Assembly: GCA_019637955.1 (NCBI GenBank)
Contig: JAHBUS010000004.1
Location: forward strand, 186,001 to 250,000
From: Pseudobdellovibrionaceae bacterium
Lineage (GTDB): Bacteria; Bdellovibrionota; Bdellovibrionia; Bdellovibrionales; Bdellovibrionaceae
Direction of reading: 5' to 3'
Length of the DNA stretch: 64,000 nt
Part shown: in pieces, positions 8,721 through 16,640 of the stretch
Layout of the letters: the number at the start of each line of letters is the position of its first letter
Position numbering within the stretch: position 1 is the first letter of the stretch
Program-made: the position numbers and the translations under genes
Notes under the pieces: model-generated
What the model saw: only the letters and a program-made list of their open reading frames with translations
Told to the model about the DNA's origin: nothing
The model's database searches: none

Positions 8721-8748
8721 GGTCCTCCTGTTTAGTCGCAGGAGGACC
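8721..8748 (+). promoter_or_regulatory. Hairpin that contains the ribosome-binding site of the subtilase gene
   Basis: Bases 8721-8730 (GGTCCTCCTG) are perfectly complementary to 8739-8748 (CAGGAGGACC), with an 8-base loop (8731-8738). The only Shine-Dalgarno sequence for the gene starting at 8751 is GGAGG at 8741-8745, wholly inside the 3' arm. There is no T-tract after it, so it is not an ordinary terminator. As RNA it should hide the ribosome-binding site until opened. The upstream stop codon ends at 8707, only 13 bases before the stem, so coupling to upstream translation, a thermometer effect or a bound regulator are possible explanations. Confidence 0.6.
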
Positions 8749-8750
8749 AC

Positions 8751-10337
8751 ATGGGAAAATATTTCATTCTCTTCACGGGACTGACTCTCGCCGCCACTTC
8801 CTTCGCGGCACCGCTCTTCAAGAACAGCGCGGCCCTTCGCCAAACCTACCGATTCGACAAAGCCCTCGCCGCCATTCCGCAAAATCAGAAAATTAAAATC
8901 GCGGTTCTCGACAAAGCCTGGACCGGTTACAAAGCCGAGATCGGCAAAACCCTTCCGTCCACCACGCGATTCATCAATGGCGCCGTCTCCGCTCCCCAAG
9001 ATATGACCTCCAATCACGGTCTGCGCATGGCCCAAATCGTTTCGGCGATGCTCGATGCCGTCAAGCGCCCTCAGCAAGTTGAAATGCGCCTGTACCAAGT
9101 TTACGGATTCACCAATTTCAAAGCGGCGATCGACGCCCTCATTCAAGATCCTCCTCACGTTGTCTTGTACTCGGAAGTTTGGGAACTCGGCGGAAACTTC
9201 GATGGTCGCGGCTTTATCAATAGCGAAGTGAACCGCGCCACCAATGCCGGCATCATCTGGGTCAACGCCTCGGGAAATTTTGGCTTCCGCACCTACAACG
9301 CCCCCGTGCGCACGATCAAGGACGACTGGGTTCAGCTTCCCGATCTCAATAACTCCTGGAAGATCGTCTGCGAAGCGCCCAAAGGTCAGAAGTGCCCGGT
9401 TCGCGTCGTTCTGACTTGGAACGACTTCAAAGACGATTCCGAAGCCGGCACCAACCGCGATCTGGATTTGGCTCTCACCGATGACCTGCTCAACATCATC
9501 CAGACCAGCACGCTTAAACAGAGCGATGACCGCAACGAGGCACGCCCCGGATACTCAAAGTATCCCCGCGAAGCCGTGTCGGCCGAAGTGAAACCGGGCA
9601 CCTATTTCGCGCGCGTGAAGAATGCGAGCAAGAACTTCGCGGGAGCCGATGCCCTCCGCCTGACCGTCGATGGCGATTTCGTCAAAGTCGATTCGTACGA
9701 TCTTGATGAAAGCCTCTTAAATCCGGGCGACAACCCCAATGTCATTTCGGTGGGGGCCATCGATTCTGAACGCACGGGCCGATCGGCGCGCTTGGGCCGT
9801 CCCGATCTGTGGGCGGTGTCCTCGGTCCAGCTCGATGCCGACAACGAGTTCCGCGGCACTTCGAATTCGGCCGCCATCACCGCCGCTTCGGTGGCTTTGA
9901 CCATGGCCTACAACACCGGGCGCGGTTACAATCTCGACCGCCGCCAAGTGATGAATCTGCTGTCGCTGCCTTTTAGCTGGGAGCAGGGCGGAACTTCGCT
10001 GCGCGCTTTGGGCTTTGGACCTCAAGGTACTTGCTTCCAAGAAGGCGGATGGCCGCGTCCTCCTGAAGCCGCCGCGCGCCTGATGGCTTTGGGGGGCGTG
10101 ATCGTTTCGACCACCGAAGGTTGGAAAGTGATGACCGCCTTCGACCCTTGGATCGTCTCGGGTCTAAAACGCAATCGCGATCAAGAGCGCTTGATCGTCA
10201 CGCCCTCGGGCTACGTCAGCATGGACCGCTTTGCACCGCTGAATCCCGACCAAGTCGAAGTCTTTCAGCGCCCGCTCGAGGCCGGCCTGTGTCGCCGACC
10301 GTTGTTCACCAAAGGCAACCTTCTCCGCCCCTTCTGA
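8751..10337 (+). CDS. Exported subtilisin-like (S8) serine peptidase, divergent
   Basis: A 528-residue protein with a signal peptide ending near Phe-Ala-Ala (residue 20). The subtilase triad can be traced: Asp54 in IKIAVLDKAWTGY, His89 in SNHGLRMAQIV, the oxyanion Asn176 in VNASGNFG, and Ser371 in RGTSNSAAITAAS. Between Asn and Ser an insert of about 110 residues (roughly 205-315) contains a beta-rich segment like a jelly-roll (VRVVLTWNDFKDD, DLDLALTD, GTYFARVKN). The usual GTSMAxP is GTSNSAA, without proline. It is probably secreted and may process proteins outside the cell. Its ribosome-binding site sits in a hairpin (8721-8748), and a terminator overlaps its stop codon. Confidence 0.8.
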   Translation: MGKYFILFTGLTLAATSFAAPLFKNSAALRQTYRFDKALAAIPQNQKIKIAVLDKAWTGYKAEIGKTLPSTTRFINGAVSAPQDMTSNHGLRMAQIVSAMLDAVKRPQQVEMRLYQVYGFTNFKAAIDALIQDPPHVVLYSEVWELGGNFDGRGFINSEVNRATNAGIIWVNASGNFGFRTYNAPVRTIKDDWVQLPDLNNSWKIVCEAPKGQKCPVRVVLTWNDFKDDSEAGTNRDLDLALTDDLLNIIQTSTLKQSDDRNEARPGYSKYPREAVSAEVKPGTYFARVKNASKNFAGADALRLTVDGDFVKVDSYDLDESLLNPGDNPNVISVGAIDSERTGRSARLGRPDLWAVSSVQLDADNEFRGTSNSAAITAASVALTMAYNTGRGYNLDRRQVMNLLSLPFSWEQGGTSLRALGFGPQGTCFQEGGWPRPPEAAARLMALGGVIVSTTEGWKVMTAFDPWIVSGLKRNRDQERLIVTPSGYVSMDRFAPLNPDQVEVFQRPLEAGLCRRPLFTKGNLLRPF

Positions 10338-10356
10338 TCCGGGCGGAGTTTTATTT
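10323..10356 (+). terminator. Rho-independent terminator overlapping the subtilase stop codon
   Basis: Bases 10323-10330 (CTCCGCCC) pair with 10341-10348 (GGGCGGAG), followed by TTTTATTT. The hairpin begins inside the last codons of the subtilase gene, and the TGA lies in the loop. The tail also overlaps the end of the convergent YcaQ-like gene. Confidence 0.75.
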
Positions 10357-11502
10357 CGCCAACTGAAATTTTTCGAAACGGCCCAGCTCCTCTTCGATTT
10401 GGGCCTTGAGCTCCCGTGGACGTTTTTTCGCGGTCCACGTCCACTTTTGCATGAGCAGTTTTTCGTTCTCGCGATCGGTTTTTAAATCCAGAACCGCGAC
10501 GATCTGATCGTTCACCAGCACCGGCAACGCGAAGTAGCCGTAGAGACGTTTTTCTTTTGGGATGTAGGCTTCGAACCGGTGATCGTAGTCGAAAAAAGAT
10601 CTCAGCCGCTGACGCTGAATCGTGAGCGGATCAAACGGCGATAAGAGGTGCACCATGTCCTCGATGGGCTCGAGTTTTTGATCGAGATCTTCGGGCTTGA
10701 TCCAGTGAAGCGGGGCGTCCGCGCCTTCGATCTGAATCGGCACCAGCTCGCCCGCGCGCACGCGCCTCTCGATCAGGGCTTTGATCTCGGGTTTCGCCGA
10801 GGCGTTGAGGTGGCAAATCGAATCCAGACTGACGAGGCTCTGCGCGCGCAAGGAGCGGTCGAGGAGATAATTGGTGATCTCGCGTGCGGTGGCTCCTTTG
10901 GGTTTCTTGTCCCAGCCAAAGTGACGGTCGGTCAGATCGTACTTCTTCAGCATGCCCACCCGCTCGCAGATCGTCAGGTCTCCCATGTAAAAAGCCCGTT
11001 GCAGAGCGCGCTTCGAGGGCTTACGGCTCGCCCACTCGTGGTCTTTCTCAACCAGCTCATCATCGGTGATATCGCGAATCGAAATGGGACCTTCTTTGCG
11101 AATTCGGCGCATGACTTTGGCAAGATCTTGCTTGGAGACCTTCTGGAACCATTTGCTGGGATTTTTTTTCGACGCCCTCATGTCCGGCGCGAAGAAGCGG
11201 TAGTCGCGTGTCGGCACATACGCCAGTGCGTGGGTCCAGTACTCGAAAACCGACTTGTCCACGGACTGCGCCCGGCGCAGGTCTTCCCGCCGGTACTGCG
11301 GAATGCGCGTGAACAAAATATGGTGATGGCTGCGCTCGATCACATTGATCGTGTCGATCTGCACGTAGCCCAGATGCTCGATGGCCGCCGCCGTGGCCTG
11401 AGGCCCCTTGCCGAAGGGGTTTCGCTCATCCAATTTCTGCGCGTGAAGCCAAAGACGCTTCGCCTCATCTTTGGAAACGGATTTCAACACCGGCGCGCTC
11501 AC
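10351..11502 (-). CDS. YcaQ/AlkX-type winged-helix DNA glycosylase
   Basis: A 383-residue protein of the HTH_42 (DUF1006) family. Its N-terminal half has the family hallmark GYVQIDTINVIERSHH, whose Gln-x-Asp (Q48, D50) is the catalytic QxD motif of the interstrand-crosslink glycosylase YcaQ. Further family segments are HALAYVPTRDYRF, SPFDPLTIQRQRL and EAYIPKEKRLYGYFALPVL. YcaQ-type enzymes unhook alkylated bases and crosslinks in DNA. I choose the GTG at 11502: it overlaps the upstream acetyltransferase stop (GTGA) and has GGAGA 7 bases upstream. An ATG at 11526 would overlap more. The gene fits the DNA-repair enrichment seen later in the window. Confidence 0.85.
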   Translation of the reverse strand: MSAPVLKSVSKDEAKRLWLHAQKLDERNPFGKGPQATAAAIEHLGYVQIDTINVIERSHHHILFTRIPQYRREDLRRAQSVDKSVFEYWTHALAYVPTRDYRFFAPDMRASKKNPSKWFQKVSKQDLAKVMRRIRKEGPISIRDITDDELVEKDHEWASRKPSKRALQRAFYMGDLTICERVGMLKKYDLTDRHFGWDKKPKGATAREITNYLLDRSLRAQSLVSLDSICHLNASAKPEIKALIERRVRAGELVPIQIEGADAPLHWIKPEDLDQKLEPIEDMVHLLSPFDPLTIQRQRLRSFFDYDHRFEAYIPKEKRLYGYFALPVLVNDQIVAVLDLKTDRENEKLLMQKWTWTAKKRPRELKAQIEEELGRFEKFQLAK

Positions 11503-11990
11503 AAAAAAGTCTCCATCAGGATGCAATCGAAATAGCGCCCGTCGAGTTTTCGAAAATGCCGATTAAGACCGACGCGCGTGAACCCAAACTTTTCGTACAG
11601 TGCAAGGGCGGCCACGTTGTCCGAATAAACGGAAAGCTCCACTTTTTCGAGCCCGCACCTCTTGGCGTGATCCAAAGCCGCTTCCAGCAAACGAGAGCCC
11701 AACCCGCGGCCTCGATAGCCCGTCATGAGGCCCATACCCAAAGAACCTCGATGATTCATGCGTGCATTCTGGTAGCGGCTGATATCCGCCCAGCCAACGA
11801 CTTTGCCGTCCTCAACCGCGAAGTACGAAGGCAAATGGCTGGCGATCAGTTTGGTCTGGAACTCCGCGATTTTTTCGAGATCAATGGCCTCGATCATCTC
11901 GATGTAGACGCGTTCGCGCGCCACCGAGTCGAGGGCCGCGCGAAAACTTTCAAAGTATTGGGGATCGGCGTAAACGATCGAGACACTCAT
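11499..11990 (-). CDS. GNAT-family N-acetyltransferase
   Basis: A 163-residue protein with a complete GNAT core: strand GWADISRYQ, the acetyl-CoA-binding motif A (LGMGLMTGYRGRGLGSRLLE, with Gly-Arg-Gly-x-Gly), and motif B (ELSVYSDNVAALALYEKFGF). The substrate cannot be predicted; this subgroup includes YhfO/L-amino-acid-type acetyltransferases. The start ATG at 11990 is preceded by AGGTG. It lies 3 bases from the second acetyltransferase upstream and overlaps the YcaQ-like gene downstream, so all sit in one minus-strand operon led by the antiporter. Confidence 0.88.
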   Translation of the reverse strand: MSVSIVYADPQYFESFRAALDSVARERVYIEMIEAIDLEKIAEFQTKLIASHLPSYFAVEDGKVVGWADISRYQNARMNHRGSLGMGLMTGYRGRGLGSRLLEAALDHAKRCGLEKVELSVYSDNVAALALYEKFGFTRVGLNRHFRKLDGRYFDCILMETFL

Positions 11991-11993
11991 GCA

Positions 11994-12551
11994 TCACCTG
12001 CTCAATGACGGTCTTTCCTTTTGTGTCATTTTGTAAAGCACATGTCGACATAAAGGCGAGGCCGGGTCGACTTTAGGATGATCGAATTCGCCCGCGGCGG
12101 TCATCCCGATTTTGCGCATAACGTTCCAAGAACGGACATTTGTTTTGGCCGTGAAAGAGACGATTTCAGCCAACTGATAGCGGTCAAAACCAAGCTCCAA
12201 CGCCTTGCGTGCGCCTTCCGTGGCCAAACCCTGTCCCCAGTAATTTTTAGCCAAACGCCAACCGATTTCCACGCATGGCATGAAGGCCGCTTCGAAATTG
12301 GGAATCGAAAGGCCGATGAAGCCCATGAACTCGTCGGTCGCTTTCGACTCTGCGGCCCAGAGCCCAAAGCCGTGGCGGCGAAACCCATCTTGAATGCGGC
12401 GGTAGCTCGCAAGGCTGTCATCGAAACGCATCGTGCTCGGAAAGAACTCCATGACTTCGGGGTCCGCATTCAGATCGGCATAAGGCAGAAGATCCGCCTC
12501 GCTCCACGTGCGCAGACGAATCCGCTCGGTTTCGCCGACGACGACGGTCAA
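11994..12551 (-). CDS. RimJ/RimL-type GNAT acetyltransferase (Acetyltransf_3)
   Basis: A 185-residue protein beginning with the family-typical ETERIRLRTWSEADLLPYAD. It includes PEVMEFFP, the acetyl-CoA motif YWGQGLATEGARKALELGF, and TAKTNVRSWNVMRKIGM. Relatives acetylate the N-terminus of ribosomal proteins or small amines. The start is a TTG at 12551: it has AAGGAG 7 bases upstream and overlaps the antiporter stop codon (TTGA). A longer reading frame upstream is antiporter coding sequence. The sequence does not reveal the substrate. Confidence 0.85.
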   Translation of the reverse strand: MTVVVGETERIRLRTWSEADLLPYADLNADPEVMEFFPSTMRFDDSLASYRRIQDGFRRHGFGLWAAESKATDEFMGFIGLSIPNFEAAFMPCVEIGWRLAKNYWGQGLATEGARKALELGFDRYQLAEIVSFTAKTNVRSWNVMRKIGMTAAGEFDHPKVDPASPLCRHVLYKMTQKERPSLSR

Positions 12552-14791
12552 GGCAATGCTCCTTGGCTCTTCAAGGCTTTGAGCTTCTTCTGATCGCCCA
12601 CGATCCAAACCAGATCTCCGGGTTCGAGCTGCATCGAAGAATCCGGGTTGAGAATCCGGCGGCCCGCGCGCTCAATCCCCACGATCAAACCGCTCAAGAT
12701 CTCACGCAGTCCGCACTCGCGGATCGTCTTGTTCGCGAAGGGATGAGCCTCTTGCAGGAGCAAAGATCCCAGGCCGAACGATTCACCCAGATCGTTCTCG
12801 TCCAAACGAGGCCTGGTTTCGATCACGGGTTTAAAATGCGTGATTTGGTCGTCGGTCCCAATCACGAAGATACGGTCTGACGGAAGCAGCATGTCCCCGC
12901 GCGTGGGGGCCAGCATGCGGTGATTTCCACGTTTGATCATGGCGATCGTCACGCCATACTTTTCTTTGAGCGCCAGTTCCTGCAAGGTCTTGGCAATGAC
13001 CGGAGATTCTGCCGACACCACCAGTTCCGCCAATGTGGCGTCCCAGGGTGCGAGGTGGGGCTCGTGCGGCGTCTGCTCCATTTCGCCGCGCTCCTTTTCG
13101 GTGAGATTTTCCATAAAGCGATGCTCGACGGCTTGATACAAAGGCTCCGAGTACCGGCTGAAATAAAAACCTCCAATCGAGATTGCCAGCAAGACCACGC
13201 CCGCCAGGGCCGAGATCGAGGCGAACTGACCGATCACGAAAACGATCAGCAGAATCCCGAAGAAGAAGCGCACCATCGAAAGACCAAACTGCAATTTGCG
13301 GAGTTGTTTGATGGTCGCGGTGTCATAGGACTCTTGGTGTGAAGGCGGCGCCAAAACGATGGCCCATAGAAACGGGAAGCAAAGAATCAAGCAGCCCAAA
13401 CACATCAAGATATTGAGAGTCGACTCATTGACCGACTCGACCGTGATGTACGAAATCAGCACGCGACTGACCAGCAGGGTGATGGCGAGGACGATCACGC
13501 TGTTGAGCACGATTTTCATGCCGTATTCGCGCCAGATCAGCGAGAACGTGTTGTCCGGGCCGCTTGAAGACATCGCCGATTCATATCGAGCCAGACGTTC
13601 GCGGACCCTTTCCGGAATCCGTTTTTCAATGGCGGCAAAGAACGGATCGGCAAATTTAATCAAGTAGGGCGTCGTAAACGTGGTCACGGCCGAAACCGCG
13701 ACGGCGATGGGGTACAAGAAATCGCTGGTGACTTTCAAAGTCACCCCGAGGGTCGCGATGATGAACGAGAACTCACCGATTTGCGCCAAGCTCATCCCCG
13801 CCTGAACCGAGTGCTTCAAGCTGCGTCCCGAAATCACGGCACCGAGGGTGGTGCTCAGAAGCTTGCCAACGACGGTCGTCACCGTCATCAAAACGATGAT
13901 GCCGAAGTAATCTCGCAAAACCTGCGGGTCGATCATCATACCAACCGAAACGAAAAACACCGCGGCGAACAGGTCACGCACCGGAATGAGCAAGTGTTCG
14001 ATCCGATGCCCCTCGCGCGTCTCGGCTAAGAGCGAGCCCATCACGAAGGCACCCAAGGCCGGAGAGAAGCCCACGTGCGTCGCGATCATCACCATCAAGA
14101 GACACAAGGCAATGGAAACAATCAGCATCGTTTCGTCCGAGAGCATCTCGCGAATCCGTCGCAGAAGGACCGGAAGCACGTAAATTCCCACGACGAACCA
14201 GAGCACCATGAAAAAGACCAGGCGTCCCGACGACATCAGGAGCTCCGAGCCCGAAAAAGACTGCGAGACCGCAACCGAAGACAAGAGAACCAAGAGCAAG
14301 ATGGCCACAAGGTCTTCGACGATCAAAATACCGAAAACGAGCGAGACAAAATTACGGCTTTTCATCCCCAGCTCATCGAACGCGCGCACGATGATCGTCG
14401 TTGATGAAATCGAGAGGATCCCGCCGAGGAACAAGCTGTCCATTTTGGACCAGCCCATCAGCTGTCCAACGATATAACCCACGCCAAGCATGAAGAAGAT
14501 TTCGACGAGAGCGGTGATACTGGCGCTCTTGCCGACCTTCGAAAGTTTCTTGAAGCTGAATTCCAATCCAAGGCCGAAGAGCAGAAAGATCACGCCAATC
14601 TCGGCCCAGACTTTGATGCTCTCGGTATCGGCCACGGTCGGCACAAAAGGCACGTGAGGGCCAACCAAGAATCCCGCGATCAAGTAGCCCAGCACGACCG
14701 GCTGTTTCAGCTTTTTGAAGAGCAACGTCACGATCGCGGCGGTGATGAGGATAAATCCAAGGTCTTGAATTAAAAGAGGCAAGTGAATCAT
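12548..14791 (-). CDS. CPA2-family cation/proton antiporter with two RCK_C domains
   Basis: A 747-residue membrane protein. Residues 1-380 are a Na+/H+ exchanger domain of the KefB/YbaL type (KKLKQPVVLGYLIAGFLVGP, IGVIFLLFGLGLEFSFKKL, the helix with GGILSISSTTIIVRAFDELG, and EDLVAILLLV). Residues about 430-545 add three more hydrophobic helices. The C-terminus carries two RCK_C (TrkA_C) domains (LVVSAESPVIAKTLQELAL to RIFVIGTDDQ, and LLQEAHPFANKTIREC to LVWIVGDQKK). The Rossmann-fold RCK_N domain of KefB/KefC is missing. It likely exchanges K+ or Na+ for H+ at the inner membrane under ligand control. It leads the operon with two acetyltransferases and the YcaQ-like gene. Confidence 0.9.
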   Translation of the reverse strand: MIHLPLLIQDLGFILITAAIVTLLFKKLKQPVVLGYLIAGFLVGPHVPFVPTVADTESIKVWAEIGVIFLLFGLGLEFSFKKLSKVGKSASITALVEIFFMLGVGYIVGQLMGWSKMDSLFLGGILSISSTTIIVRAFDELGMKSRNFVSLVFGILIVEDLVAILLLVLLSSVAVSQSFSGSELLMSSGRLVFFMVLWFVVGIYVLPVLLRRIREMLSDETMLIVSIALCLLMVMIATHVGFSPALGAFVMGSLLAETREGHRIEHLLIPVRDLFAAVFFVSVGMMIDPQVLRDYFGIIVLMTVTTVVGKLLSTTLGAVISGRSLKHSVQAGMSLAQIGEFSFIIATLGVTLKVTSDFLYPIAVAVSAVTTFTTPYLIKFADPFFAAIEKRIPERVRERLARYESAMSSSGPDNTFSLIWREYGMKIVLNSVIVLAITLLVSRVLISYITVESVNESTLNILMCLGCLILCFPFLWAIVLAPPSHQESYDTATIKQLRKLQFGLSMVRFFFGILLIVFVIGQFASISALAGVVLLAISIGGFYFSRYSEPLYQAVEHRFMENLTEKERGEMEQTPHEPHLAPWDATLAELVVSAESPVIAKTLQELALKEKYGVTIAMIKRGNHRMLAPTRGDMLLPSDRIFVIGTDDQITHFKPVIETRPRLDENDLGESFGLGSLLLQEAHPFANKTIRECGLREILSGLIVGIERAGRRILNPDSSMQLEPGDLVWIVGDQKKLKALKSQGALP

Positions 14792-14996
14792 CTCTTAGTC
14801 TTTTCATAGACCTCGAGATCAGGCAATCAGACGTCTTAAAAAAAATTAATCTATGTGGAATTTCGCCTCGCGTCCTGTTTGAAATTGGGGTGATTTGCCT
14901 GTTTTTCGCCGGGTTTTTGGTGGGCACCGCTTTGCAAAGACACACGGAAAAGCGAGCAGAAAGCTGGCTCAAAATTTTTTGATGTGAGGTGTTTAC

Positions 14997-15560
14997 ATGA
15001 CAAAACGAACCACGGCTCTGGCCGCGATTTGCGCTCTGGCTTTTTCCTTTGGAGCACAAGCTCAGGAAAAAACAGGTTCTTCAACTTTCCCCAAGCCCCG
15101 TGAAGTGGTGGACCAAAGCGAACTGCGTCCTCACGTCGGTGTCATGGTTGGCGTCGCCAATCCTGAAGGCAGCTACCGCTCTTCGGGCGAATACGGTATC
15201 GATGTGGGTTACCAGCCTCTGATTCCGTTCGGTTTGGGACTCGAGATCACCGGCTCGGCGATCGAGAGCGACGCGGGTGACCGTTTGGACCGTACCGGCA
15301 TCTTGGCGAAAGCCACTTACAATTTTGGCGGTGAGACCGCCGTGATCCGCGACTCTTACGTGGGTCTCGGCTTGGGCGCGGCGCTGAAATCGGATGGCAC
15401 TGACTTGGTCAGCGCTCCTTTGGTTGGTTTCGATATTCCGATCAACCGTGAAAAAGGCCGCAACATGTTCTCACTCGGCGCCAACGCAAAATACATCATC
15501 GTGGGCAGCAGCGACCCTGACACTCTCTCGGTGAACGGCGTCGTCAAGTATTGGTACTAA
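14997..15560 (+). CDS. Outer-membrane beta-barrel-like protein
   Basis: A 187-residue protein with a clear signal peptide (ALAAICALAFSFGAQAQ, cut after AQA). Alternating strands follow (RPHVGVMVGVAN, YGIDVGYQPLIPFGLGLEIT, TGILAKATYNFG, SYVGLGLGAALK, NMFSLGANAKYIIVG), and it ends in an aromatic residue (VVKYWY), the typical outer-membrane barrel signature recognised by the BAM complex. About eight strands would fit. The start ATG at 14997 is preceded by GAGGTG. A strong terminator follows. No named porin or transporter family is recognised. Confidence 0.75.
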   Translation: MTKRTTALAAICALAFSFGAQAQEKTGSSTFPKPREVVDQSELRPHVGVMVGVANPEGSYRSSGEYGIDVGYQPLIPFGLGLEITGSAIESDAGDRLDRTGILAKATYNFGGETAVIRDSYVGLGLGAALKSDGTDLVSAPLVGFDIPINREKGRNMFSLGANAKYIIVGSSDPDTLSVNGVVKYWY

Positions 15561-15590
15561 GATCACAGATCAAATCGTGAGCGATCAGAA

Positions 15591-15622
15591 GAAGCGGAGT
15601 TGAAGAACTCCGCTTCTTTTTT
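15591..15622 (+). terminator. Rho-independent terminator
   Basis: A perfect 11-bp stem, 15591-15601 (GAAGCGGAGTT) with 15606-15616 (AACTCCGCTTC), a 4-base loop and six T residues. It ends the outer-membrane protein gene at 14997-15560. Confidence 0.9.
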
Positions 15623-15632
15623 GTTTTGGGAC

Positions 15633-16064
15633 CTAGCCCCAGGTGATTTTGATGGATTCGGCGGATCGTTTTGCCGGACCGTGAAAGACGGCTTCAATGT
15701 TATTGCCGTCGGGATCCGTGACGAAGCACGCGTAGTAACCGGGATGATAGGGTCGCTCCCCCGGTTTCCCGTTGTCTTTTCCACCGGCTTTTAATGTGAG
15801 TTCGTAAAAATGGTCCACCATTTTTGTGCTCGACGCTTGAAAGGCCAAGTGGGTGCGGCCCGTGAGCTGATTCTGAGCAGCCTTGCTCTCTTTGCTCGAA
15901 ATGAACAGCTCATCAAACCAAAAAAAATCCGGGCCTTCGCCGCCCATCGGAATTTTCAAGGCTTCCAAAGCCGCGGCGTAAAATTTTTTGCTGGCCGCGA
16001 GATCGCGCACCACGAGTTGTAGGTGATCGATCAAACGTCCACGTTGAATCTCATTCACTTCCAT
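15633..16064 (-). CDS. VOC-family (glyoxalase/bleomycin-resistance) protein
   Basis: A 143-residue protein with two VOC beta-alpha-beta-beta-beta units. The first begins LIDHLQLVVRDLAASKKFYA; the second includes THLAFQASSTKMVDHFYE and YACFVTDPDGNNIEAVFH. The metal-ligand positions (His in DHLQL, His in THLAF, Glu in NIEAV) are kept, so metal-dependent activity is possible. Relatives include lactoylglutathione lyases, dioxygenases and antibiotic-binding proteins; I cannot choose between them. The start has AGGAGG. The AAC(6')-like gene ends 15 bases upstream on the same strand, so they are probably co-transcribed. Confidence 0.85.
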   Translation of the reverse strand: MEVNEIQRGRLIDHLQLVVRDLAASKKFYAAALEALKIPMGGEGPDFFWFDELFISSKESKAAQNQLTGRTHLAFQASSTKMVDHFYELTLKAGGKDNGKPGERPYHPGYYACFVTDPDGNNIEAVFHGPAKRSAESIKITWG

Positions 16065-16079
16065 TTGTCCTCCTGAGAC

Positions 16080-16520
16080 TTAGGTGAGTTTCTTTCTGAA
16101 GTAGACGACCCTTTCGGTTTCTTCAAAACCCCAGCGGCCATGGGTGCGCTGCGAGTCCAGATTGTCGAGAGCGGCATCGGATCCGATCTCAAAGATCTCT
16201 TGCGACCGCGCCCAGCTCTCGACGGCGTCCACGAAAGCGCGTCCAAATCCCTGTTTGCGGTAGTCCGGATCGATCCAAATCCCTTCAAGAAAAACGACCG
16301 GCCGGCTGTCACAACCATTCGCGTAGGGTCTTAACGAAGCCTCGGCGAAACCAATGGCTTTGTCCCAGTCTTGGGCAATCCAGGCTTTGAAGCGCGGATT
16401 CTCGACTTCGGCTTCCAGCTCGCGCCGGTGCTCTTCGATCGAGGACTGGGGCCACAATCGGTGGCGCATCAGGGACCAATCTTTGAAATGTTCGCTCGTG
16501 GCTTCTTTGAGGGTCATCAT
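16080..16520 (-). CDS. AAC(6')-I-like aminoglycoside acetyltransferase (GNAT)
   Basis: A 146-residue GNAT protein whose sequence follows the chromosomal aminoglycoside 6'-N-acetyltransferase pattern closely: MRHRLWPQSSIEEHRRELEA, IGFAEASLRPYANGCDSRPV, VVFLEGIWIDPDYRKQGFGR (the acetyl-CoA loop) and LDNLDSQRTHGRWGFEETER. The phrases NGC-x-S-x-PV-x-FLEGI and NLDSQ...FxETER are diagnostic of that family. These enzymes acetylate the 6'-amino group of kanamycin, tobramycin and related drugs. Activity here is inferred. The start is uncertain: ATGs at 16520 and 16517, with no good ribosome-binding site. It is followed by the VOC gene after 15 bases. Confidence 0.75.
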   Translation of the reverse strand: MMTLKEATSEHFKDWSLMRHRLWPQSSIEEHRRELEAEVENPRFKAWIAQDWDKAIGFAEASLRPYANGCDSRPVVFLEGIWIDPDYRKQGFGRAFVDAVESWARSQEIFEIGSDAALDNLDSQRTHGRWGFEETERVVYFRKKLT

Positions 16521-16640
16521 CTGCACGTAGGCTAGCCGTCTCCCCGAACGAACACCACGCTTGTCTCGGCATGGCGGTGTCGGATTTTTTTGACATGTCC
16601 GAGTTTGACCCACCGAGCGAGATTCAGCACATTGGGAAGG

